64,000 bases of DNA, taken from assembly GCA_963573305.1 (NCBI GenBank), contig OY754329.1:137193422-137257421 (forward strand), written 5' to 3'. Under the pieces are notes generated by a model. That model had not been told where the DNA came from. It ran no database searches and saw only the letters and a program-made list of their open reading frames with translations. Made by a program: the position numbers and the translations under genes. This DNA is from Pyrrhosoma nymphula. Lineage: Eukaryota; Arthropoda; Insecta; Odonata; Coenagrionidae. Below, piece after piece: positions 1 through 9,880 of the stretch; position 1 is the stretch's first letter; each line of letters starts with the position of its first letter.

Positions 1-545
1 ATATTTTTCGTCCTTGACACACGAGACAAGTTTCCATGCGATAGTACATGCGAGAAAACGTCCGATCCGACTCGAATGCATCTTTTCTGGTAGCGTTCTT
101 TCATGTGTTACAACTCGGATGCAATACCACGATTCAAAACCTAACGATATAAAAATGGCTTGTTGCTGTTTGGCTGATTTCATTATAGCTCTGAGAAATG
201 TCAAATTTGAAAATAAGATGCTAATGATGACAAAAAAACTGATCTATTGAAACACTAGCTTTCCGTACTAGTCCACAGGCGAGTCATACTTGCATGCGAA
301 TTGTTTGGATTCTCGTCTCATTGTGACGTAGTTTTCAGATGCGTGACAGAATTCGGGAGATATTTTTCTCATTTTGTCTTGGGCGGTTATTTTAATGAGT
401 GATCGTAAACTCTTTCAAGTTCAGGGGCCAAGGTGGTGTGGAAACCCGGCTCATGACCCTTGTTGAAAATCGCTATCGCCTCCGAGATGATTATTCTGTT
501 CAGCTCGTGGATGAACGGGAATCGATATGGTATGGGGATCATAGT
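1..545. other. unassigned sequence
   Basis: I see no convincing coding region or repeat boundary here. The open frames are short, lack homology that I can recognise and look like chance. Confidence 0.5.
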
Positions 546-600
546 TCTGGCTTCTCAAACCGAGGGTTCGGGTTTCGAATACCAATAGTGGCAGAGATAA
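546..600 (+). repeat. possible tRNA-derived SINE head
   Basis: A B-box-like pol III promoter segment (GGGTTTCGAATACC, near 570-583) follows CTGGCTTCTCAAACCGAGG. The same order (CTGGCTTCC, a CCGAG-like stretch, then GGGTTCRAWTCC) recurs near 21690, 56060 and, on the minus strand, 60490, so it may be one tRNA-derived SINE family. No clear A box is seen and the boundaries are unknown. Confidence 0.3.
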
Positions 601-1499
601 AAAATTGGATTCCATGTTGAAATCTCTCCAAGTAAGAGCACTGCTTCAGTTGGATTGAACATTAAACCATGATCTCTTTGTCGCTTTTAGTTACAAGTAT
701 TTAGGCATTTGCTTACACCGAGTTCTCTCCACCCTTTCTATGTTTCTCAGTTAATTATTTCATTACGAACCTGCCCATCTGTCTTTAACCCTTATGCTGC
801 GACTTTCGGATGCATACGAATGAACATTTTCATCCGCGGATCGCAAAGTTTAACTTTACCTCGCAACCTTCTATATATTTTCCCCCTACTGCGGAGACCG
901 AGCGAATCCCCATTATTATTGCGTCTCTAGTGGTAATTGTACTGCCATGCATACGACGGTTCAAAATAATTATTTGGAAAACAAAGAGTAGTATTTGTAT
1001 TTTCACACGATAATTTACTGTCGACCGCTGTTTTGAAAATGACGCAATAGCTTCCAATTATTGTGTGGAGATACGAAATATTATTTTTTTAATTGCAATC
1101 TTTTAATAGCAATTCAAATTGCTATTTGCAATACAAAAAAGTGAATACCGTTTTGAGAATATGCGACATACATTATGAACCAAAACCTACATATATGTAA
1201 GCAATGAAAGGGGTTTTTGGTACAAATGTCTTCAATTGTCGGTCGCCTTCCCCAAATAAAAATAACAGACATAATGATTCTGTATCACACATTACTGCTG
1301 AGCTATTATGCTCGCTTGTTTCCTTGAATTTGTCCTGGATCAAGCCCATCTGTGGCCAAGGATTAGTATTTCTTCCCTCGCCTCTTTGGTATTCCTTGGC
1401 ACCACCTCTAATCCTCCTCCCTCTTCCACGATGAGGCTCTCTCAGTCTACTACTAAGTGAGTAAGCCAGTCCCTCTTCTTGGCTGTTCAAGTCGTCTCA
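601..1499. other. unassigned AT-rich sequence
   Basis: No recognisable gene or repeat. Open frames on both strands are under 110 codons and show no domain that I can name. Confidence 0.5.
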
Positions 1500-1800
1500 C
1501 CCTCCCTCCTCCCCCCCCACCATTACCCTCGACGGTGTCCTTGGGCGAGGCCAAGACCACAAAAGGAAGGAAGTGGTCGAAGATTGTGATGGGGGGAAAT
1601 AAGCGCCTTGTGTCACCCCCCTCTCAACTAGCACCCCAACCCTTCTTCGAAAGATCACAAGCCCCCTTTGCTTTGTTTTTTATTTTTCTGTTTGATTAAC
1701 TCTCCCATTCCCCCTCCTCCCTATTTTCCTCACTCCACTCAGCATCCCTCCCTTCCCTCAATTTCCCGATGGCCTTGCTCCCTCCCCATCCTCCCTCGTA
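1500..1800. repeat. pyrimidine-rich low-complexity tract
   Basis: The plus strand is dominated by C and T runs (for example around 1500-1520 and 1700-1800). Similar tracts occur near 3420-3660, 17590-17915, 39150-39400 and 44470-44760. Long S/P/F-rich open frames in these tracts are a by-product of the composition and are not called as genes. Confidence 0.6.
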
Positions 1801-1986
1801 ACATTCCCCTGACTGCCTCACTATTTTGATTGGCGCGGAAGGGATGTCATACATTTTCCCCCAAGTGCTGCCGATACCATGGAAGTAGAGCGAGTTTTCT
1901 CGTTCATTTCATGCATAAAATTAAGATGGGTTTGATACCAAAGTACCACGGTAAGATGTTCAACTTTGAATTACACAATTATCTAC

Positions 1987-2093
1987 TATAATAATCACCG
2001 AGATGTATGTACGCTTCCAACAATTAATAGATTTTTTAATACATGGTGTAAGTTTGTTTCTCATTTTTTTATATCTCTTATAATAATCACCGA
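1987..2093. repeat. 15-bp direct repeat pair
   Basis: TATAATAATCACCGA occurs exactly at 1987-2001 and 2079-2093, just upstream of the LINE tail that starts at 2109. The copies are 92 bp apart. This could be a small local duplication or the remains of a target-site duplication. Confidence 0.5.
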
Positions 2094-2108
2094 TGTGTGT
2101 ATATATAT

Positions 2109-2362
2109 CTACATCTACATCTACATACTACCCCGCAAGCCGCCTCATTAGGCGTGTGGCGGGGGGTGTTAGGACACCAGCCGTTTACATATAAAAAGGA
2201 AACGCTCTAAAGAAATTACGCCTAGCATTTATTGAAGTCCCTTATTGTTCGGGGGAAAAACGAATTCCCATACCCATCCGTTCGGAAAAATATTTCTCTT
2301 AATTTATCGTTTCTGTCGGACCTGGAAATATAGTGGGGTTCTAATATGATGTTCTCCGTGTC
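2109..2362 (-). mobile_element. 5'-truncated CR1/Jockey-like LINE, 3' end only
   Basis: On the minus strand this is the 3' end of a non-LTR retrotransposon. It holds the last codons of the reverse-transcriptase ORF, a short 3' UTR and a (GATGTA)n-type tail, seen on the plus strand as ACATCT repeats at 2109-2127. It is almost identical over its whole length to 56314-56571, where the same sequence is attached to a reverse transcriptase, which identifies it. The copy stops abruptly at 2362, as expected from incomplete target-primed reverse transcription. The few remaining coding codons end at a stop near 2230. The high identity of the two copies suggests fairly recent activity. Confidence 0.9.
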
Positions 2363-5300
2363 AGTGACTTATATATATATGTCAGTAACTTTCACACATT
2401 AAATACACGTGAAGCTAAATCTTCATTTGGCTGCAGACCTTTATTTATTTGCGAAATTAAATTAGAAACAGTGGTTTTCTGTTATTAGGAAAGATACCAA
2501 TAAAAAGAAAAAAACATAAAGATTCTTATTCCTTTAATCGAATTTTGAGTTCCGGTCGAAATTCTGAAATTTTTGTTAAAACGAAACGATTGTTCGCAAT
2601 ATTTTAGTGTTTTTGAGTCACCGTCCCCATAACGACCATACTTATTGTTTAATTCGAGATTCCGTGTATATCCATTAACTCAATGATTCTTTGCACTAAA
2701 TAAGATATGAATGGTTTATTACAATCAATGCAAATTATAATATTCTTCCCGTTGATATTCAACGGGTACCTTCCCTAGTAACAATTGAATCAACAGTAAT
2801 CTCCATCATCCGATGAGAAAGAAGTTATAATCACAGATGTCACTATTTTACATGGGATTAGCATTTTATAACTCAATTTCCACCGATGCAAAGACCATTA
2901 AAAAGTTGTTGTATTTAAATGGAGCATTAATAAATGGTTGATACTTAGAAAGTACAAAAAGTATGTAATTTTATATTGAGTGTGATGCGTAGGTGAATGA
3001 ATAAGGATTTTGTAACAGTGAATGTGTACTGGAAATGTTATTATGTGTTTGTTGTAAATATTTAGTCCCACGGGAGTGGAACATTGGAAATTTTCCAAGT
3101 AACTTTAACTGTATTTACAGTTTGGAATAGCTTTTTGCAAAAAAACGCTATTATTTTTAATGTCTAACATGTGCGAAGTGTAGTGCATGGATGCGATTCT
3201 GTTTGCGGTCATAGATCCTGAATGGCAAGGCGGTCATGGGAAACTTACTCGTGTCTTCTCCATCGCGTGGCAAGAATCAGATTTGTCAGTTGGTACAAGC
3301 GTAATGAACACTGGGGAATAACAGACAGGAATGTCTTTATTTCTTTTGAGTCTTTTGTAAAAATAGCTCAACCAAAGTATCTTATTTCCAAATATGAAAA
3401 CAATTTTCGATTTTTCTCAGATCTTTCGTCTCCCTTCTTACCTTCAGTGAAATTTCTATTCTCTTTCTTCCTCTGTCGAGCGGAAACGACGTCTTTCCCT
3501 TCGTCACCTTCTCCAACATGCTGTTTTCTCTCAGTGGGTCCCCCTTCCGCTTTTTTTGTTTCCTTCGAATTTCACTTATCTTCCCCCTTTTCCTCCCCTA
3601 CCCTATCTACCTCATCTTCATTTAGTATCCTATCCATCCTAGTAGCCGCAACACGATCGCAATGCGTTCCACGTTTTTAACTTGCCACAGCCCTTATGGA
3701 TAACAGTTTTTCCGGCTATGCTTCTTTCTATTTTTTCCACCTTTTTTGTTACCAAATATAAGTATCAGAATAAGAAATTAGTAATGTAGAATTTTTTTAA
3801 AAAGTCGAGCTGCCTACTGAATGGGGATGTGTTTTCTCTGTGCATTAACACTTTGCCATTCGTGTAGCGACATTTTTTAAAATATCTTATATCTGACAAC
3901 GCTTGTGCTTGAAACTCCCAATGTTAATACGTGGACTGAATAACGCCTAGAGAGTCCCTAGTAAAGTGGAACCTTGGAACGTGCTGTCGTATGACACCCA
4001 TAATAAATTGGGCCTGTCGTGGTGTAAAATATGTGTATCCACTTTAAAAAAAGTCATTGCCGTCTCAAATTTACTGTTTCAAATTATATGCCGTATTTTT
4101 CGATATTGTCAACGGTAAATCTGTGGAACAGTAAAGTTTGTTCTTGCAAAATATGAATCAGAACTATTGTTATTGCAAAGCAAAGAGTGTCGTTAGTTTC
4201 ATTGCTGTTTGGCGTTAGTCCCGAGAAAAAAATTGTCAAATTGCTACGATGCAGTTTAAAAGAACAGGCTCACGGTTTTTTCTTTCGTGTGTATATATAT
4301 ATGGCTCCATTCAGGTCAGTTCATTATCTTATCTCTGCTCGCCGCTACTATTTTTGTGGCCGTTGCCAGGCCATCGAGTGCCGGCCAAGCAAGTCATTGG
4401 GTCTAATGCGAAGGCGATACGGGCGATCAGAGGGGAGGCCTTTTAAAACTTTAAAAACGTTTGGCGAGACTCAACGCGCATCGGCCATACTTAAAAGAGG
4501 CGAGCGATGGAATTGAAGGGACCTTAACTGTGCGATTCGCGAGATCCAGATGCGACTATTCAACACAACAAGGGTTCAGAATGAATCCCAGATGCCGGGA
4601 AGCTTGAGATGATGCGCTGAGAGTGGAGGGAAAAGCAGGAAGATTGATATGCGTGATACATATTTAGTGCTAGATGTTGCTCGATTCTTAGTTTCTTTCC
4701 AACGATGTCCTTTCCCGTGCGTGGAACAAGTTGCTCATCTGGGGTTCGTTTTTTCAAATCTTTGAGGAAAATTGTTAACTCTCCAGCAATTGGTTGCTAA
4801 TAATATCCTCGGATGTTGATTATTCTTTTTCGTTTTTATCCTTTAACTTTTTATTTTACTAGTATTTTCGTTGGCATGCATTAATATTTATTTATATTCA
4901 TATAGATTTCATTTATCACTGTCAATTGACTAAAAGTGAACTGTAGAGGTTAGGTATGATTGATCACGTTTTAAAGCATCATGGGTTAATGAAGGTCTTC
5001 ATAGGAAATATAGCAGGGTACTAAGAGAACATGGCGATCATTAAAGAAAAGCATAAACGATTTTATGATATTGGTAACACAAGAAATAGAAGCTAGCAGA
5101 GGAGCGAATAATTAGGGGTGTATGACCACCTGGCCTATAATTAAGGAGTTGATGTTGTTGATTATTTTGCTATTAGGAAAATGATCACATTTTTACCTTG
5201 GATATGGCACTATATAAAAGAAAGAAATTGGATTAGGAGATAGGGGACAGCGTCTGTACAAATCTAAGGAGTTTTATTCTCTTCCATTTAAACCAACCTT

Positions 5301-5444
5301 AACCGGTAATTACCCAAATATAAATAATTTAAATGGCGCTATTTATCAGTTGAAATCCGTTGAGTACGAAAACATAACTAAACACCTGATTTAACTAGGG
5401 ATCTCCAACTGTATCCGAAGTGATTCCTTGGTTAAAGTAAGGTA
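2363..5444. other. unassigned sequence
   Basis: No element or gene recognised. It includes a pyrimidine-rich tract at about 3420-3660, whose 152-codon plus-strand open frame (3222-3680) is low-complexity S/F/P and probably not coding. Confidence 0.5.
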
Positions 5445-6045
5445 TTATCATTTCGCCAGTTTTTGTCCGATGGTCACCAAATTTAGGATTTATCACTTAT
5501 TTGACATTCTAAATAAAACTGAGTGGGGAAATAGTGCGCTGTGACAACTTTTAAAAGAGTTAAATACGGTACTTATCTTGATTAGGGAAAGGTAACTCGT
5601 TTGCCTTGACAGCTATAACAGACAACAATGGACGATCGAATCAACAAGCGGCGAGGCGACATATCTCAGTAAGTTGTACTATTTCGTACAAACCAGCGGG
5701 AAGTATCATTGACTTTATTTTCCCTTCAACACTAGGTATTAAATGAGGTTTTTCCCTTCTAAATGAAGCAAAATAATTTAAAATAGAAGGGGAAATTCTT
5801 ATATGAAATCATGAAGTTCTGTAAGTGATTGATAGGTGTCGCTTGTTGATTCGATCCTCTTTTGTCGCCTTCTATGGCTGCCGTAGCGAACGAGGTACCC
5901 ATCCGTGATCAAGATAAGTACCGTATTTATATCATTTTAATTTTTGTCGCAGCGCTTTCGTCCATATATAATATTAGTTAGAATGTTAAATAAGTGATAT
6001 CTCCTTAATTTGGTGACCATCGGACAAAAACTGGCGAAATGATAA
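5445..6045. mobile_element. fold-back MITE with long terminal inverted repeats and TA duplication
   Basis: The left end starts TTATCATTTCGCCAGTTTTT and the right end is its reverse complement, each flanked by TA (5443-5444 and 6046-6047), as in Tc1/mariner-type insertions. The inverted match continues inward: GGTGACCATCGGACAAAAAC near both ends, then AAGATAAGTACCGTATTTA near 5565-5585 and 5910-5930, and the ATTCGATC/GATCGAAT pair near 5638 and 5850. Most of the 601 bp is therefore two imperfect arms of roughly 250 bp around a short AT-rich centre. It encodes no protein and would need a transposase supplied elsewhere. Confidence 0.88.
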
Positions 6046-6570
6046 TACTCTACTATAACCGATTCGTTGGCGTGCAAGTATCGTATCGCACTTTTTCAGT
6101 GGTCCTTATAACGTTTGAAATAGGTATACTTATCCAAATATTTTGTGTCGTTTTCAAGTTTAACGGCTTGGGTTCGTTCTCGCACCTCGCTTCTAATCGA
6201 GTAATTGCGTTGCAACCGTGATTTTCAGTCATGCACAATAGTGTACATACATCCTACCCACCCCTCGAATTAACCCGGTTAATCTAAATCTGACTGCACT
6301 CGCTATTAATACCTCCGTTGGTTCACAACAGCGCTAGCCAGCGGTCAAGGGATAGCTGGAGAAGAGCGTGGTAGGGTAGTGTGTTGGTAACTGCCGCGCA
6401 TTTAAAGTAACATCGAAAAAAAGGGAATTACTCATTTAGTTTTTCTCTTAACACTTTCATAAAATAAAAATCTCACCCTTGTGAAAAAAAACGGAATTTA
6501 GAATGGAAATGGTGACCTGGTGCATCTCTTGTACCTTAAAGACTTGAATTTTTTCTTTCTGGCTCTAGAG
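6046..6570. other. unassigned sequence
   Basis: Nothing recognised between the two MITEs. Confidence 0.5.
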
Positions 6571-6826
6571 CAGTGGTCGTCAAACCATTTCAGATCACGG
6601 AACTTTTATGACTGTTAAATGGAACCCTTCCTCGTAAATAAGAATAAATATGCACAGAAAACCTAGGGTACATTAAAAAAATTTCACTTCAATATTCTTG
6701 TAAACCGTATAAGTGACTAATGCAAAGTAGTATAAACTGTGGTAGTTTCTGTGATAGTCTGTGTGAGCTCTTGGGAAAGTTGCGTGTAACCCATGGGTTC
6801 CGTGAAATACAGTTTGAAATCCGCTG
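6571..6826. mobile_element. hAT-like MITE
   Basis: The element begins CAGTGGTCGTCAAACCA and ends TTTGAAATCCGCTG, an imperfect inverted pair of the CAGTGGTTCTCAA type known from hAT/Charlie-like elements. The interior has GGGTTCCGTGAAATACAG near the right end, also typical of such MITEs. The flanking 8-mers CTCTAGAG (6563-6570) and CTCAAGGG (6827-6834) agree at 6 of 8 positions, consistent with a decayed 8-bp hAT target-site duplication. It has no coding capacity. Confidence 0.82.
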
Positions 6827-8247
6827 CTCAAGGGTATACGTTCCATAAATAAATCAATGAATATTAATTTGATTACAAAGGTACTCTAAAGGAGACAGAG
6901 TCACACATTAAAAAAAGCTTTTGTTTTTTAAGGAACTGTGTTTTATTTTGGTAAAACTTGACTTTAAGACTCTGTTAGAAGTGCCAGCGTTGTAAAACTA
7001 ATTGTAAGTATAGAAATCTCTCTGTATTTAGAACACTGAATCAGGCTGCTGTAAGATTCGTATATGTCAAATGGAACTGTACTGCTGTTCACACATTAGG
7101 TAAATTATCCAAAACGTATTATCTTATGATAATTAAAGTGTTTTAATTGTAGGAGTGGAATAATATCATTGGCATACCAATGAAAGACGCTGAAATTTAG
7201 TGGATAAAAATTCGCTCCTAAAACACTGAACGCCTTTATCTGATCCTCAAAGCTTCTGGGATGATATCCATTTTAATGCCCTTTCTTTCATCGTGTACTG
7301 ACTGGGTCGTTTTGGTTCCTTATTTTATTCTTTTTCGTGTCTTCAGAGTGTATTATAGTTACTTATTCAAAACAAAAAAAGACTTTCCTTATCTCAAGCG
7401 TATGCTGTCATCGAGAGTGGTGTTCATCTCTTTGGTCCAGAACTGTCTCTCGATGTAACTTCCGTTATCGGACGTCGCTGTTTTTTTCGGATGCTTTGAC
7501 GTTCTTCGATTCCTTTGCATAAGAAATTCATTTTAGATTATGTGCTTGGAGCCGAAATTTTGAAATAGGACATGTTTTCATCATAATATGAGTAATTTCG
7601 TGAGTCCCTCATACACTCCAAGAAGCTGCTAATGGCTGTGTTTTGTCTTTGTGTATATTTCTACTTCATCCCCTGTATTTTTTATAAATACGTGCAGAAA
7701 AGACGGACAATCGTAGCTCCTTTGGTAACGCGAATGCCTGATGTACCCAAAAGTCACTGTTTTTAAATCCTGCCTCTAGCATATAGGCATTATGTTTGTT
7801 ATAGGATTAGACCTTACATTAGAGTGTGTGTTTCCCTTAATATTTTGAGCTTCTAGTAGCTCAAGTCTGCTACCATATCCACAAATAAATTTCTTAATGC
7901 ACTCCTCCATCCGATCCCATTCCTTCTCTTATCACAAATCTGTTTCCTTACTTGACCTTCATCAATTGTTGCTGCTGCATGATTTAACCGACCTCTTGAC
8001 TTCGTCATTCCGCACCAGAGGCTCATCGTAATAACTGTACATCTGAGGCTGTACACTTTGAGGACCAGTGGCTTGACGATTGAAGGGGCGTGTAGGACGT
8101 AAAACGTAGCGGGTAACAAATTGCTGGAATACACTGCTTTAATTGAATATTAGGACTTTTTTTCGAGGATTTGAGGTTCTTTGACACTACTTCAATCATA
8201 TATTTCCTCAATTTTTATAATTTTGTTTGCAGCAGCAACAATATCCT
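6827..8247. other. unassigned sequence
   Basis: No gene recognised. The right part (about 7850-8247) may be the 3' UTR of the minus-strand LINE that ends its ORF at 8248, but I cannot find the element's end. Confidence 0.4.
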
Positions 8248-8850
8248 TCATTCCACATATTTGTTTGCTGCAGCTCTCCACTTCACTTTCCTACCAGGCA
8301 ACCGCGTCATTTCTACATAATTATTCTCTTTGACATCCATTATCATTATTGTGATGTATTCTATTCTCTGTCTACCTCTGGAATTCTTCCTTGTCATTAC
8401 TCCTTCCATAATAAGCTTCAAAATAGTCTGTTGTATCGAAAAATGTGTTCAACAAACTTTTATTTTCGGTGTTTACATCATACTTCTTTTCTATCCAACT
8501 CTTTGTAGGACTTCATCGTCAGAATTTCTCTCCGTCCATTAGATCATCAATCTTCGGTAATATTACTTCTCCATTTCTTCCAACCTCTTTTGCTCTGCTG
8601 CTGTTTTTGCCCAATATTCACTGTCATATAAGATCATGCTCCAGATATGTTTTAATTAAGTTCATAGTTACTTCCAGGCTTATGTTACCAGCTGTCAGGA
8701 GACTCAGGACTCTTCTGTTGTGCCTTCTTTGCTAAGGCAATTCTGCTCACAATGTCTTTCTTGCTTCTTCCATCGCTTGTGATCCTACTCCCCAGATTGC
8801 AGAATAATCTCTCTACTCCCTCCATCCGTATGATATTCATCAATCTTCGA
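8248..8850 (-). pseudogene. decayed LINE reverse transcriptase, C-terminal part
   Basis: Minus-strand translation in shifting frames gives a typical LINE reverse-transcriptase C-terminus. It reads CNLGSRITSDGRSKKD then IVSRIALAKKA (the 'YLGS.ITSDGR...RIA.AK' thumb segment), then NISLEVTMNLIKTYLEH, then YDSEYWAKTAAEQKRLEEME, then TERNSDDEVLQRVG. After a break it gives RGRQRIEYI, MDVKENNYVEMTRL and KVKWRAAANKYVE before a stop at 8248-8250. In the family this region follows the polymerase palm. The catalytic core and endonuclease are absent, and several frameshifts and stops make it a dead copy. The pattern fits arthropod RTE-like or related endonuclease/reverse-transcriptase LINEs, but the clade is uncertain. 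Confidence 0.85.
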
Positions 8851-8889
8851 ATTTTTGTTTAAATAATTTAATCCTACTGCGTAGCACAG

Positions 8890-9215
8890 GCAAAATGTGG
8901 GTGGCTGTCGAACTACATACGCCACCGCTGTATTTTTGTCCATTGCTGGGGAGAAATCGTGAAACAAAATTGGGTGTTTATCAAACTAAATTCGCTACCG
9001 CTATATTGTTGCCCATTGTTGGGGGAACTCGTGAAACAACATTGGGTTTTTATCGAACTACATACGCCACCGCTGAATTGTTGTCTATTGTTGGGGAGAA
9101 TACGTGAAACAAAATGTGGGTGTTTATCGATCTACACACGCTACCTCTGTATTGTTGTCCATTGTTGGGGAGGACTCGTGAAGCTACTTGCCGATTGTTG
9201 GGGGAGAACTCAACA
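8890..9215. repeat. minisatellite, about 73-bp period, about 4.3 copies
   Basis: A unit containing AACTACATACGCCACCGCTG, TTGTCCATTGTTGGGG and CGTGAAACAAAATTGGGTG repeats with starts near 8911, 8984, 9056 and 9130, so the spacing is 72-74 bp. Units differ by substitutions and 1-2-bp indels. An open frame runs through parts of it on the plus strand, but the indels break the frame between units, so I do not regard it as coding. Confidence 0.9.
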
Positions 9216-9219
9216 AAGA

Positions 9220-9880
9220 GGTTAACGGCCAAGCGACCATAGTTGGACGTTGGAGAAGGGGGTTTGGGTGGGTGTCGAGAGTGGTGGGTGGTGTAGGTGA
9301 GGCCGTGAATGGGGAGAGCGGTGAACTCCTTCAGGCGTTAGCGGGTTCCTTGCACGGGTACCGTCTCTTACGAGGAGTAGGCTAGACAAAGAGGAAGAAG
9401 AGAGATATAAGGGCGGTTCCTTGGTGTGGTGTGGGAGGAGGTGAAGGCGAGCCTGGGGCGTGTCGGGAAAATAGAAAACGCGGGCGAGGGCGCGCCCTCA
9501 TCGCAGCGCGCGGGAAGAAGCGAGGCGTGACCGTTCAGGCGGGCACGACCCGATATCGTAGTGGGTAGTGTGAGAGGACTCCCACTCCAGCCACCGCGCC
9601 AGCGTTGACTCTCCACCAACGGCAAGAGTTGACTCCCTCACCCCAATCCCCGCTCCACGGCACCCCATACATACACGTATACGCATGTACGGCTTACATG
9701 CGTCTCGGGTGAGCTGCAAAAAGGTTCGCCGATCGCGGCTATTACTTAACCGGTGCAACCACTCGTTATCTGTCTTCGTCCACCGCCTCTGCCACTGGGG
9801 ATACTTTCAGGCAACCCTCAAGAGGAGGTCGTTTCTCTCTGTCCCAGGCCAGTCGCGACGGACCGTGCCGAATTAAACAA
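9220..9880. other. GC-rich, CpG-rich island
   Basis: Base composition changes sharply from the AT-rich surroundings. It is G-rich at 9240-9330 and rich in CG dinucleotides at 9470-9600 (GGCGCGCCC and GCAGCGCGCGGG near 9490-9510). Overlapping open frames of 60-86 codons on both strands reflect the composition. It could be a promoter/5' exon region of an unseen host gene or part of a GC-rich repeat. Confidence 0.4.

Noticed and set aside
3222..3680. 152-codon plus-strand open frame
   Set aside because: Lies in a pyrimidine-rich tract and encodes S/F/P-rich low complexity without a domain. Similar frames occur in each such tract.
8895..9225. Open frames with repeated peptide (ELHTPPLYFCPLLG and similar) over the minisatellite
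   Set aside because: Unit lengths of 72-74 bp shift the frame between repeats, so the repeated peptides are in different frames. A protein repeat under selection would keep a multiple of three.
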